From assembly GCF_015354505.1 (NCBI RefSeq), contig NZ_JACAFP010000005.1, positions 234,979-298,978 on the forward strand: a DNA stretch of 64,000 bases. Direction: 5' to 3'. Position numbers and translations under genes: made by a program. Positions 1 to 9,471 of this stretch are shown here, in pieces. Source of the stretch: Microbacterium sp. UFMG61 (lineage in GTDB: Bacteria; Actinomycetota; Actinomycetes; Actinomycetales; Microbacteriaceae). The notes beneath the pieces are model-generated. The model was not told the DNA's origin and made no database searches. It saw nothing but the letters and a program-made list of their open reading frames with translations. The number at the start of each line of letters is the position of its first letter. The first letter of the stretch is position 1.

Positions 1-181
1 CGCCCGAGTTGCCGGGCACCCAGGCGCTGTACGAGTCGGCGGTGTCGATGAAGTCGCCTCCCCCGTCGACGAAGGCGTCGAGCACGGCGAACGATGCGTC
101 GCGGTCGGCCGTCCAGCCGAACACGTTGCCACCGAGCGAGAGGGGGAACACGTCGAGGTCACTGTTTCCGATACGAGTCAT
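1..181 (-). CDS. Aldo/keto reductase, N-terminal part (cut by window edge)
   Basis: First 60 residues of a minus-strand protein starting at ATG 181; the rest lies outside the window. The start matches aldo/keto reductases: a first beta strand followed by SLGGNVFGWT, then GGGDFIDTADSY, which carries the Asp and Tyr of the family's catalytic tetrad (Asp-Tyr-Lys-His). These TIM-barrel enzymes reduce carbonyl groups with NADPH in the cytoplasm; the substrate cannot be told from this part. An AGG-rich stretch lies about 10 bases upstream of the ATG. Bases 182-316 hold no gene that I can see. Confidence 0.8.
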   Translation of the reverse strand, partial: MTRIGNSDLDVFPLSLGGNVFGWTADRDASFAVLDAFVDGGGDFIDTADSYSAWVPGNSG

Positions 182-316
182 GTTCGGGACAACCTCAGAC
201 GACGGTGACGTATTTCCCGTATGACGCCGCGTGTCGGCCCACGCGGTCGGTGGCACACCGACACCGCGCGGCGCAAGCCCTCAGCACGGATCCGAGAGGG
301 ATGCCACGCTGGACGT

Positions 317-658
317 ATGAAACTCGTCTCCTACGCAGCCCAGCAACTCGTGACGACCGATGACGTCGCCGAGGTTCTCGTGACTCTCGCCGCCGCGATC
401 GCCAACGAGGGCGAATCCGAGGCGCTCGAGATCCCGATCGTCGTGGATGGGAGGGTCGAGACGGCCGAGCTCATCGTCGGACTCGGCAACGACCTGCTCG
501 TCGGCCCCACTGCCTCCGCAGATGTCGACCCGGACTTCTCCGAGCAGGCCGCCGCGCTCCGCGCCCACCACCGGTACCCGCGTTCGCACGACGACGAGCC
601 GGGCGACGACGACTGGAGCATCACCGCCGTCGATCTGGACCTCGACGTTCGACCGTAG
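317..658 (+). CDS. Hypothetical acidic protein (113 aa)
   Basis: I do not recognise this protein. It reads as a soluble, acidic 113-residue chain with an N-terminal helical part (residues 1-35), a central beta-rich part around VVDGRVETAELIVGLGND, and a charged, His/Asp-rich C-terminus. No signal peptide or membrane segment is visible. An upstream in-frame ATG at 221 would add 32 Arg-rich residues that look non-coding, so ATG 317 is preferred. It stands alone between the aldo/keto reductase (divergent) and a small convergent gene. Confidence 0.55.
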   Translation: MKLVSYAAQQLVTTDDVAEVLVTLAAAIANEGESEALEIPIVVDGRVETAELIVGLGNDLLVGPTASADVDPDFSEQAAALRAHHRYPRSHDDEPGDDDWSITAVDLDLDVRP

Positions 659-673
659 CCGGACGGCGCGGAG

Positions 674-823
674 TCAGGCTTCGAGCTGACGCCTGGGCCG
701 GCGCGAGAAGATGTGCAGCGGCTTGAGCGCCCGTGACCGCGGGGTCGTGCCTTCGGGGACATCGCTCCGCGTGAGTGGGCGTCGACTGTCGGCGTCCTTG
801 TCGGACGACTGCTTCCTGGTCAT
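674..823 (-). CDS. Small basic hypothetical protein (49 aa)
   Basis: A 49-residue, Arg-rich, proline-containing reading frame starting MTRKQSSDKDADSRR and ending RRPRRQLEA. The frame stays open upstream through the tRNA-Thr gene, but that part is tRNA-derived and not coding. An in-frame ATG at 847 is an alternative start that adds eight residues. No domain is recognised. It may be a lineage-specific small protein; the only support is an intact frame with a plausible start, so the call is weak. Confidence 0.35.
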   Translation of the reverse strand: MTRKQSSDKDADSRRPLTRSDVPEGTTPRSRALKPLHIFSRRPRRQLEA

Positions 824-930
824 GCCCCGACCGTACGCGCCGAACATATACGGCCGCACAGGTTCGCGGGTGACGATGCGTGTGTTCGGCGGAGTCTCAC
901 GCCTGACGACGCACAATCCGAAGATCTGAG

Positions 931-1003
931 AGCCGACTACGGGACTCGAACCCGTAACCCCCGTATTACAAGTACGGTGCGCTACCAATTGCGCCAAGTC
1001 GGC
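931..1003 (-). tRNA. tRNA-Thr (anticodon UGU)
   Basis: Cloverleaf on the minus strand: acceptor GCCGACT pairs with AGTCGGC, the D arm starts TGGCGC, the anticodon stem CCGTA/TACGG holds loop CTTGTAA with anticodon TGT, and the T arm contains GGTTCGAGTCC. Discriminator base U; CCA is not encoded. It reads ACA threonine codons. Confidence 0.96.
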
Positions 1004-1141
1004 GAACCACGGTGTCCCGCGGCACTTGTAGCACGTCCGCTCTCACGAATGTGCATCACCGAGTCTAGAGCGTTCTCGGCCGAGCTCACGCCGACCGGCC
1101 GAGGACCGTCGGCGCCCGCGCTTACTGCGCGGGACCCATGC

Positions 1142-2146
1142 TTACTGCGCGGGGGCCTCGGTCGGCGCCGGAGTCTCCTCGGCGGGCGCTTCTTCGACCG
1201 GCGCTTCGGTCGGCGTCTCCGAGGGGGCCGGGGTCGGCGTGGCGGTCGAGTAGTAGGCGTCACTGGCGACCGTGAGCACGAACTGCGAGAACTCGCTCGG
1301 GTCGTCGAGTGCACCGACGTAGGCCTCGCCGTTCACGACGATCATGGGAGCCGAGGTCAGCACCAGGTCGTCCGATCCGACGAGCGGGCCCTCGAGCGCA
1401 CGCGACGTGGCATCCTTCGCCCAGGTGACGTAGTCCTGCTTCTCGATGCAGGAGCGCACGCTCTTGACGTTGTCGGATCCGACGGCGCCGGCGATGTCGG
1501 CCAGCTCGGAATCGGTGAAGCCGTCGGTGTTCATCTCGGGCTGATCGTCGAGCAGATCGTGGTTGAAGGCGTAGAACTCGGCCGGCGAGTGCGTCGCCAC
1601 GCAGGCGGCGGCGGCCGCCGAGCGCAGGGAGTACTTCGTGCCGTTCGAGCTCGCGGTGAGCAGAGCCACCGGGTGGTAGGTCACGGTCGCCGCACCCTCG
1701 CCGATCCAGTTGACGAGCTGACGGGCGTTGGCGCGCTCGAACTCACCGGCGTCCGGCGACAGGTAGTCGACGTAGATGTGGATGTCGACGGTGCTCGCGC
1801 TGGTGGGCGCGGGCGTCGGCGCGGCCTCGCCACTGGCCTCGGTCGCCTCGGGGTCGGGAGCCTCGACCGGCTCGCTCGACACGGTCGACGCGCTGATGTC
1901 GGAGACCAGGATGCCGTCGTCCGCCATGCCCGTCGGGGTGAGCTGCGGCTTCGACACCTGAGCGGACACGGCGAGCGTGACCGCCGTGCCGATCGCACCG
2001 ACGGCGACGATCGCGATCGCGCCGAGGATGATCCGTCGCATGATGCGCGCCCTCGACTGCTGCGCGTGCACCTTCTGTGCCTTCTCCCGCACGACCTCAC
2101 GCGAATTGCGAGATGTGGGGACGTTCGGCGTCTCGTCGCTCGACAT
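1142..2146 (-). CDS. Membrane-anchored DsbA-like thioredoxin-fold protein lacking CxxC
   Basis: 334 residues. A basic cytoplasmic N-terminus (1-35) is followed by one membrane segment (about 37-62, ILGAIAIVAVGAIGTAVTLA), a Pro/Ala-rich linker, and a thioredoxin/DsbA domain (about 118-290). The C-terminus is a Pro/Thr/Glu/Ala-rich tail like a cell-wall spacer. In the usual family the first strand is followed by a C-P-x-C redox centre; here the same place reads YVDYLSPDAGEF, so both cysteines are gone. The cis-Pro loop survives in TSAPMIVVNG. Two other cysteines (CVATH, RSCIEK) remain. It probably faces the cell exterior and is more likely a chaperone or binding protein than an oxidoreductase. 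Start ATG 2146 is supported by the basic N-in topology. Confidence 0.8.
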   Translation of the reverse strand: MSSDETPNVPTSRNSREVVREKAQKVHAQQSRARIMRRIILGAIAIVAVGAIGTAVTLAVSAQVSKPQLTPTGMADDGILVSDISASTVSSEPVEAPDPEATEASGEAAPTPAPTSASTVDIHIYVDYLSPDAGEFERANARQLVNWIGEGAATVTYHPVALLTASSNGTKYSLRSAAAAACVATHSPAEFYAFNHDLLDDQPEMNTDGFTDSELADIAGAVGSDNVKSVRSCIEKQDYVTWAKDATSRALEGPLVGSDDLVLTSAPMIVVNGEAYVGALDDPSEFSQFVLTVASDAYYSTATPTPAPSETPTEAPVEEAPAEETPAPTEAPAQ

Positions 2147-2375
2147 CGTTCCTCTTGAGAGTCTCGGTGGGGCAGGGTGGCCCCGTCCGCCGATCGAACG
2201 GCGGACGCCGCTGGAAGCGGCCGAGATCGATGTTAACCAGCCAGGCTGAGAAATACCCAGATGCGCCGGTTTCTGGCATACTGATCCCGACCCGATGAGG
2301 GGTCACGGCGGATCGCTCCGCCGCTCTATCACTACGGATCGTCCGGCACGTACCTGCCGGTGAAGGAGAAACACA

Positions 2376-3479
<1,104 letters not shown>

Positions 3480-3493
3480 TCACCTCCACAGAC

Positions 3494-3535
3494 GCGGCGC
3501 GGGCTGACTTCGGTCACCCGCGCCGCTTCGTCTTT
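3494..3535 (+). terminator. Rho-independent terminator after the sugar ABC ATPase
   Basis: A 10-bp perfect stem GCGGCGCGGG (3494-3503) / CCCGCGCCGC (3517-3526) is followed by TTCGTCTTT. It lies 14 bases after the stop codon and separates the ATPase from the DUF4032 gene. Confidence 0.8.
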
Positions 3536-3558
3536 CCCGCCACCATCTGAGGAGCCCC

Positions 3559-4863
3559 ATGCAGGACGCGCTGCGCATCACGGCGAGCACGGTCGACCCC
3601 GGACTGCTCGCCCTCCCCTGGTCGACACCGCTGGGGTCGTGGCCGTCCGAGCAGATCGTCTCCCTGCCCAAGGGACTCTCGCGTCACCTCGTGCGCTTCG
3701 CCGACCTCTCCGGCCGCGTCGTCGCCGTCAAGGAGACGACCGACGAGATGGCGCGCCGCGAGTACGAGATGCTCGGCAACCTCGCGCGCCTCGACGTCCC
3801 CTGCGTGTCACGCGTCGCCGTGATCGCAGGGCGGACGGATGCCGCCGGCGAACCGCTGCCCGCAGCCCTCGTGACCTCGCACCTGCGCTTCTCGATGCCG
3901 TATCGCGCGCTGTTCACCCGCGTGCTGCGCCCTGACACCGCGAATCGCCTCGTCGACGCCCTCGCGGTGCTGCTCGTACGACTGCACAACGTCGGCTTCT
4001 ACTGGGGCGACGTCTCGCTCTCGAACACGCTGTTCCGCCGCGACGCCGGGGCGTTCGCGGCGTACCTCGTCGATGCCGAGACCGGCGAGCTGCATGAAGA
4101 GGGCCTGACCGACGGCCAGCGCGCGTACGACCTCGATCTCGCCCGCACCAACATCGCCGGCGAGGTCATGGACCTGGCCGCAGGCGGGCGACTCGAGCAC
4201 GGCGTCGACGCCGTCGCGATCGCCGACGGCATCGTCTCGTCATACCACTCGCTGTGGGCCGAGCTCACCGCGCAGGAGTCGTTCGCCTCCGCCGAGACCT
4301 GGCGCATCACCGAGCGGGTCGAGCGTCTGAACGCCCTCGGCTTCGACATCGACGAGATGTCGATGTCGACCACCGCCGACGGCACGGTGGTCGAGATCCA
4401 GCCGAAGGTCGTAGATGCCGGGCATCACCAGCGTCGCCTGATCCGCCTGACCGGACTCGACGTCGAGGAGAACCAGGCTCGACGTCTGCTGAACGACCTC
4501 GACGAGTTCCGCGTGCGGTCGACCAAGCAGTGGGCCGACGAGGAGATGTACGCGCACGAGTGGCTGACCCGTGTGTTCGAGCCCGTGGTGCGGGCCATCC
4601 CCTACGAGCTGCGCACCAAACTCGAGCCCGCGGAGGTGTTCCACCAGGTGCTCGAGCACCGCTGGTACCTGTCACAGGCTCAGGGACGCGCGGTGCCTCT
4701 CGCCGAGGTGCTCACGAGCTACATCAACGAGGTGCTGCGGCACCGCCGCGACGAGGCCACCATCATGGGCCCGCCCACCGAGACGATGAGCCTGCCCGTG
4801 ATCACCGGCGCGCATCCTGTCTCGGACGACGACCACGAGGCCGACTGGCGCGACCTCGTCTGA
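3559..4863 (+). CDS. DUF4032 protein with kinase-like fold
   Basis: 434 residues, cytoplasmic. The N-terminal half resembles lipopolysaccharide-kinase/Ser-Thr-kinase folds: a strand with VVAVKETTDEMARREYEML (the Lys followed by a Glu-bearing helix) and a later GFYWGDVSLSNTLF, which matches a kinase catalytic loop (Asp, Asn), then AYLVDAETGEL as a DFG-like metal-binding Asp. The C-terminal half (from about 240) is the DUF4032 domain found across actinobacteria. The substrate is unknown. GAGGAG precedes the ATG. It is convergent with the next gene. I recognise the family by pattern, not by exact comparison. Confidence 0.8.
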   Translation: MQDALRITASTVDPGLLALPWSTPLGSWPSEQIVSLPKGLSRHLVRFADLSGRVVAVKETTDEMARREYEMLGNLARLDVPCVSRVAVIAGRTDAAGEPLPAALVTSHLRFSMPYRALFTRVLRPDTANRLVDALAVLLVRLHNVGFYWGDVSLSNTLFRRDAGAFAAYLVDAETGELHEEGLTDGQRAYDLDLARTNIAGEVMDLAAGGRLEHGVDAVAIADGIVSSYHSLWAELTAQESFASAETWRITERVERLNALGFDIDEMSMSTTADGTVVEIQPKVVDAGHHQRRLIRLTGLDVEENQARRLLNDLDEFRVRSTKQWADEEMYAHEWLTRVFEPVVRAIPYELRTKLEPAEVFHQVLEHRWYLSQAQGRAVPLAEVLTSYINEVLRHRRDEATIMGPPTETMSLPVITGAHPVSDDDHEADWRDLV

Positions 4864-4880
4864 CGACGGACCGCTGCGCC

Positions 4881-5522
4881 TCAGTAGCCGACGGTGAACC
4901 GCTCGCGGTGGTGGTTTCCCTGCTCGATCTCGTCGACGACGGCGACCGCGAAGTCGGCCCCCGAGATGTAGGACTTGCCCTCGTCGTCGCGCACGAGCAC
5001 GTCGCCGCCGTCACGATAGTGCCCGGTGCGCTCGCCCTCGGCCCAGGGTCCGAAAACCTCGGCGGGATGCACGAAGAACCAGTCGAGATCGGCATCCGCG
5101 CCCTCGAGCAGCGCGAGCGAGTCGATGCCGACCTGCGCCTCATGCTTGTACTCCTCGGGGAAGTCCAGGTCGAACAGGCGCGGACCGCCGGGAGCCACCA
5201 GGCTTCCGCCCGCTCCCCCGACGACGCCGAGACGCGTGCTGGTGCCCGCGAGCACGCGGATCACACCTTTCAACGCCTGCAGCACGTTGTCGGTCATATC
5301 GCCTCGAGGCGACAGCGACGAGACGACGGCATCCGCCCCGTCGAACGCGCTCGTGAGCGACGCCGGCTCGAGCGCCGAGCCCTGCACATACGACGCGCCG
5401 TCGACGGCATCCGCGGGGGTGGAGCGCGAGATCGCGATCACCTCGTGTCCGCGGCTCACCGCCTCCGCGACGATGTGACGACCGGCGTAGCCGGTCCCTC
5501 CGAGAACGACGATACGAGCCAC
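4881..5522 (-). CDS. NAD(P)-binding epimerase-like protein (NmrA/SDR extended)
   Basis: 213 residues with an N-terminal Rossmann motif IVVLGGTGYAGRHI (GxxGxxG), followed by strands and helices as in NmrA-like and NAD(P)H-binding family proteins (a conserved SSLSPRGDM region after strand 4; YKHEAQVGIDSLALLE in the helix before the catalytic area). A YxxxK pair is not clear. Probably a cytoplasmic NAD(P)-dependent epimerase or redox sensor; the substrate is unknown. It lies 10 bases downstream of rlmB on the same strand, so it is probably read from the same transcript. Confidence 0.75.
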   Translation of the reverse strand: MARIVVLGGTGYAGRHIVAEAVSRGHEVIAISRSTPADAVDGASYVQGSALEPASLTSAFDGADAVVSSLSPRGDMTDNVLQALKGVIRVLAGTSTRLGVVGGAGGSLVAPGGPRLFDLDFPEEYKHEAQVGIDSLALLEGADADLDWFFVHPAEVFGPWAEGERTGHYRDGGDVLVRDDEGKSYISGADFAVAVVDEIEQGNHHRERFTVGY

Positions 5523-5532
5523 GGGCGCTCCC

Positions 5533-6537
5533 TTACTTCTTCGCGTTGCGGACGGTCGACACCTGGTAGAGCGCGACCGACGTCGCGATGCCGGCGTTGA
5601 GGGACTCGGTCGACGCCGAGATCGGGATCGACACGATCTGATCGCAGGTCTCGGCCACCAGACGCGAGAGGCCCTTGCCCTCGGATCCGGTGACGATCAC
5701 GACGGGGCGATCGGCCAGCTGCAGCTCGGGAAGCTGCACGTCTCCGTCGCCGTCGAGGCCGAGCACGAACACGCCCTGCTTCTTGAACTCCTTGAGCTGG
5801 CTCGTGAGATTGGTCGCCAGGGCGACCGGCACACGGGCCGCCGCTCCCGCGCTCGTCTTCCACGCGGCGGAGTTCACGCCGGCGGAGCGACGCTGCGGCA
5901 GGATGATGCCGTGGCCGCCGAACGCCGCGGTCGAGCGGATGATCGCGCCCAGGTTGCGGGGATCCGTGATGCCGTCGAGCGCCACGAAGAGGGGCACCTC
6001 GCCCTTGTCGATGACCTGCTCGAGAAGGTCCTGCGGGTGGGCGTACTCGTACGGCGGCACCTTGATGGCGACGCCCTGATGCACACCGTCGAAGCCGGCC
6101 ATGCGGTCGAGTTCCTGGCGCGTGACCTCGAGCACCGGGATGCCGCGGTTCGTAGCGATCGACAGCATCTCCTTCGTGCGGTCGTCCATCTCGACGCGCT
6201 GCGCGATGTAGAAGGCCGTGGCGGGGATCTTCGCGCGGAGCGCCTCGAGCACCGAGTTGCGGCCGGTGACCGTCTCGGTGTCGGTGGTGTTGTCCTTCAC
6301 GCGCGCCGAGCGGTTCGGGTTGCCGCCCGAGGACTGACGCTGCCCGGGCTTGCCCCGACCGCCGGCTGCGGCGTACCGCTCTGCGGCGGCCTTGCGCTTG
6401 CCCGCGGGGTGCCAGGCGCGGTCTTCCGCCTTGGGCGTCGGTCCACGACCTTCGAGCGAGCTACGGCCCTTGCCGCCGGAGCCCTTGGTGGGGCCCTTCT
6501 TTCCCTTGCCTGCGGAGGGGTTGCCCTGCTTAGCCAT
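5533..6537 (-). CDS. rlmB: 23S rRNA (guanosine-2'-O)-methyltransferase RlmB (SpoU family)
   Basis: 334 residues. A long, basic, Gly/Lys-rich tail (1-85) is followed by the SpoU substrate-binding domain (TGRNSVLEAL) and the SPOUT knot domain with DPRNLGAIIRSTAAFG, TGSEGKGLS and SLNAGIATSVALYQ (motifs 1-3). It methylates the ribose of a conserved guanosine in 23S rRNA (G2251 in E. coli numbering). ATG 6537 is chosen because MAKQGN begins there and it overlaps the cysS stop by 8 bases. The cysS-rlmB pair is conserved (mycobacterial cysS-spoU). The tail is much longer than in E. coli RlmB. Confidence 0.93.
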   Translation of the reverse strand: MAKQGNPSAGKGKKGPTKGSGGKGRSSLEGRGPTPKAEDRAWHPAGKRKAAAERYAAAGGRGKPGQRQSSGGNPNRSARVKDNTTDTETVTGRNSVLEALRAKIPATAFYIAQRVEMDDRTKEMLSIATNRGIPVLEVTRQELDRMAGFDGVHQGVAIKVPPYEYAHPQDLLEQVIDKGEVPLFVALDGITDPRNLGAIIRSTAAFGGHGIILPQRRSAGVNSAAWKTSAGAAARVPVALATNLTSQLKEFKKQGVFVLGLDGDGDVQLPELQLADRPVVIVTGSEGKGLSRLVAETCDQIVSIPISASTESLNAGIATSVALYQVSTVRNAKK

Positions 6538-7939
6538 CGATACTCCAATGAGTTCCGGCCGGAGTGTCCTCCAGCGTGATTCCTGCGGCGGCGATCGCAT
6601 CACGGATGCGATCGGCCGCCGCCCAGTCCTTGTCGGCGCGCGCCTGTGCGCGCTGAGTGATCATCGTCTGCACGAGAGCGTCGAGAGCGGATGTCGAGGC
6701 ATCGCCGCCCGAGGCCCCGGTCGGGGCCAGCGGGTCGATGCCGAGCACCGTCGCCATGACTGCGACGGCGCGGAGCGCCGTGGCAGCGGCATCCGTGTCT
6801 CCCGCGTCGAGCGCGGCATTGCCGTCGCGCACCGTCTCGTGGAGCACCGCGAGCGCCTGAGGCACTCCGAGATCGTCGTCCATCGCCGATGCGAACGACG
6901 AGGGCATGTCGCTGTACACGAACCGGACGTGCGAACCGCCGACGGCCCGGATCACGCGCGCCATGAACGTGCGGATGCGCCCGAGCGCCGCCTCGGCCTC
7001 GGTCCACGACGACTCCGAGAGATCGAGGCTCGAGCGGTAGTGCGCCGCGGCGAGTGCATAACGCACCACCAGCGGATCCCGCTCGGCGAGCACGTCGGCC
7101 GCCAGTGTGAAGTTGCCGAGCGACTTCGACATCTTCTGTCCGTCGACGGTCACGAGTCCGTTGTGCACCCAGTACCGAGCGAAGCCGTCGCCGGCCGCGG
7201 TCGACTGCGCGAGTTCGTTCTCGTGATGCGGGAAGCGCAGATCGAGACCGCCGCCGTGGATGTCGAACTCGGCGCCGAGATAGCGCTTCGACATGGCCGA
7301 GCACTCGATGTGCCAGCCGGGGCGTCCCGCGCCCCAGGGCGACTGCCAGACGGCATCCGCCTGCTCGCCGGCTTTCATACCCTTCCACAGGGCGAAGTCC
7401 TGCGGGTTGCGCTTGCCACGAGGATCCGCATCCTCCGCGGCCTCCATCGCGTCGATCGACTGGTTCGTGAGCGAGCCGTACTCGGGCCACGAGCGCACAT
7501 CGAAGTACACGTCGCCGGACGCATCGGGCGCCGGGTACGCGTGCCCGCGTTCGATCAGAGTCGCGATGATCTCCTGCATCTGCGGGATCGACGCGGTCGC
7601 GCGCGGCTCGTAGGTCGGCGGGAGGATGCCGACACCGGCATAGGCCGCCGTGAACTCCTGCTCCATGCGGTACGCCAGCGCCCACCACGGCTCGGTGTCG
7701 GAGGCGTTCGCAAGCACCTTGTCGTCGATGTCCGTGACGTTGCGCACGAACGTCACGCGTCCGAAGCGGTGGGTCAGCCATCGTCGCAGCAGATCGAAGC
7801 TGAGGGCCGCCCTGACGTGACCGATGTGGGGTCCGGACTGCACCGTGGGTCCGCACACGTACATCGTGATGTTCTCGGGATCGAGAGGCACGAAGTCGCG
7901 CAGCTGCTGTGCGCGGGTGTCGTAGAGGCGGAGAGTCAC
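6530..7939 (-). CDS. cysS: Cysteinyl-tRNA synthetase
   Basis: 469 residues, standard length. Class I synthetase charging tRNA-Cys in the cytoplasm. HIGH motif PHIGHVRAA follows the zinc-binding YVCGPTVQSG; KMSKS is present in DGQKMSKSLGNF; the zinc ligands continue with WHIECSAMS and GGGLDLRFPHHENE. The C-terminal DALR-like anticodon domain covers about 340-469. It overlaps rlmB downstream and follows the aldehyde dehydrogenase gene after 42 bases. In mycobacteria ispF directly precedes cysS; here two extra genes lie between. Confidence 0.97.
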   Translation of the reverse strand: MTLRLYDTRAQQLRDFVPLDPENITMYVCGPTVQSGPHIGHVRAALSFDLLRRWLTHRFGRVTFVRNVTDIDDKVLANASDTEPWWALAYRMEQEFTAAYAGVGILPPTYEPRATASIPQMQEIIATLIERGHAYPAPDASGDVYFDVRSWPEYGSLTNQSIDAMEAAEDADPRGKRNPQDFALWKGMKAGEQADAVWQSPWGAGRPGWHIECSAMSKRYLGAEFDIHGGGLDLRFPHHENELAQSTAAGDGFARYWVHNGLVTVDGQKMSKSLGNFTLAADVLAERDPLVVRYALAAAHYRSSLDLSESSWTEAEAALGRIRTFMARVIRAVGGSHVRFVYSDMPSSFASAMDDDLGVPQALAVLHETVRDGNAALDAGDTDAAATALRAVAVMATVLGIDPLAPTGASGGDASTSALDALVQTMITQRAQARADKDWAAADRIRDAIAAAGITLEDTPAGTHWSIDG

Positions 7940-7981
7940 CGCACAAGCTTACCGGGCGGCGGATTCCGAAGACTGGGTGCG

Positions 7982-9358
7982 TCAGTCGGCGACGAACGAG
8001 AGCCGACGGTTCGCGAACTCCCCGATGCCGATCGGCCCCATCTCGCGTCCGAAGCCCGAGCGCTTCACCCCGCCGAAGGGCAGCTCGGCGGCCTCGGCGG
8101 CGATCGTGTTGACGTGGGTCATGCCGACCTCGAGGCGCGAGGCGACGCGAGCGGCCCTCGCCTCGTCGGTCGAGAACACCGATCCACCCAGGCCCATGTC
8201 GCAGTCGTTGGCGAGCTCGAGCGCCTCCTCGTCGCTGGAGACCCGATAGACCGTCGCGACGGGCCCGAAGATCTCTTCCCGGTAGGACGCCGAGTCGCGC
8301 GGCACGCCCGTGAGCACGGCCGGCGAGTAGTGGGCGCCGGGGCCGTCGGACAGAACGCCGCCGGCCTCGAGCGTGGCTCCGGCCTCGACAGCGCGACGCA
8401 CCTGCTCGTCGACCGTCTCTGCGGCGGTGCGCGTCGACAGCGGCACGAACTCGCCGTCGTGCAGGTCGAGCTGGTCGCCCGGCTTCAATCCCTCCGCCAG
8501 GCGCGTGAGCTCGGCCACGAACTCGTCGTGGATGTCGTCCATCACGATCAGGCGCTTGTTCGAGTTGCACACCTGACCGCCGTTGTAGACGCGGAAGTCC
8601 CAGGCCTCGCGTGCGACCGCTGCCACATCGTCGGCATCCAGCACGATCATCGGATCGATGCCGCCGAGCTCGAGCACGCACTTCTTGAGGTGTTTTCCCG
8701 CCTGGGCTCCGATGATGGCGCCTGCACGCTCCGAGCCGGTGAGCGAGACGCCCTGCACGCGGGGGTCGGCGATCATCGTGGCGATCTGGTCGTGCGAGGC
8801 GAAGACGTTCTGATAGCCGCCCTCGGTGACCCCGGCCTCGCGCATGATGGCCTCGATGGCGAGCGACGAGCGGGGGCAGATCTCGGCGTGCTTCAGCAGG
8901 ATCGTGTTGCCGAGCAGAAGGTTGGGAGCCGCGAAACGGGCCACCTGGTAGTACGGGAAGTTCCACGGCATGACGCCGAGGAGAGTGCCGATCGGGCGGT
9001 GCTCGATGTACGCGCGTCCCGGAACCGTGCTCGGGATCTCGTAGTCGGTGATGAGGCTGGGGCCGTGCACGGCGTAGTACTCGATGATCGAGGCGGCGAA
9101 GTCGACCTCGTCGATCGCCTCGGCACGGGACTTGCCCATCTCGACCGCGATGTGATCGGCCAGCTCGTCCTTGCGCTCCTCGAAGAGCTCGGCCACGCGC
9201 TTCACGACGGCCGCGCGCTCCTGCACGCTGCGATCGCGCCACTCGCGATAGGCGGCATCCGCAGAGGCCAGAGCCGTCTCGATCTGCGCGTCCGTCGCCG
9301 TGTCGAAGGACTCCAGCACCTCGCCCGTGGCGGGGTTCTGCACTCGGTAACCGCTCAT
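7982..9358 (-). CDS. NAD(P)-dependent aldehyde dehydrogenase, succinate-semialdehyde type
   Basis: 458 residues. Oxidises an aldehyde to the acid, probably succinate semialdehyde. The catalytic Cys lies in GGQVCNSNKR, the general base Glu in VLELGGIDPMIV, the cofactor loop in SLTGSERAGAIIG, and the C-terminal motif is PFGGVKRSGFGREMG. ATG 9358 (MSGYRVQNPATGE) is chosen over a longer Arg-rich upstream frame. This gene and the following SDR sit between ispDF and cysS, which are adjacent in mycobacteria, so they look like an insertion into a conserved block. Substrate specificity is inferred from overall similarity only. Confidence 0.88.
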   Translation of the reverse strand: MSGYRVQNPATGEVLESFDTATDAQIETALASADAAYREWRDRSVQERAAVVKRVAELFEERKDELADHIAVEMGKSRAEAIDEVDFAASIIEYYAVHGPSLITDYEIPSTVPGRAYIEHRPIGTLLGVMPWNFPYYQVARFAAPNLLLGNTILLKHAEICPRSSLAIEAIMREAGVTEGGYQNVFASHDQIATMIADPRVQGVSLTGSERAGAIIGAQAGKHLKKCVLELGGIDPMIVLDADDVAAVAREAWDFRVYNGGQVCNSNKRLIVMDDIHDEFVAELTRLAEGLKPGDQLDLHDGEFVPLSTRTAAETVDEQVRRAVEAGATLEAGGVLSDGPGAHYSPAVLTGVPRDSASYREEIFGPVATVYRVSSDEEALELANDCDMGLGGSVFSTDEARAARVASRLEVGMTHVNTIAAEAAELPFGGVKRSGFGREMGPIGIGEFANRRLSFVAD

Positions 9359-9471
9359 CTGATTCCTCGTTCGCTCGTCACGCGGGTCGCCGTCGATGCC
9401 GCTTTCCTCGATCGTCGCGCGGCGTCGCCGTCGAGCGCAAGTCACCGCGCCGTGCGCGCTGCACGACCGGA

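Noticed and set aside
824..997. Upstream extension of the 674-823 gene reading MAQLVAHRTCNTGVTGSSP
   Set aside because: This peptide is the typical translation of a tRNA gene; it overlaps tRNA-Thr and is not protein coding.
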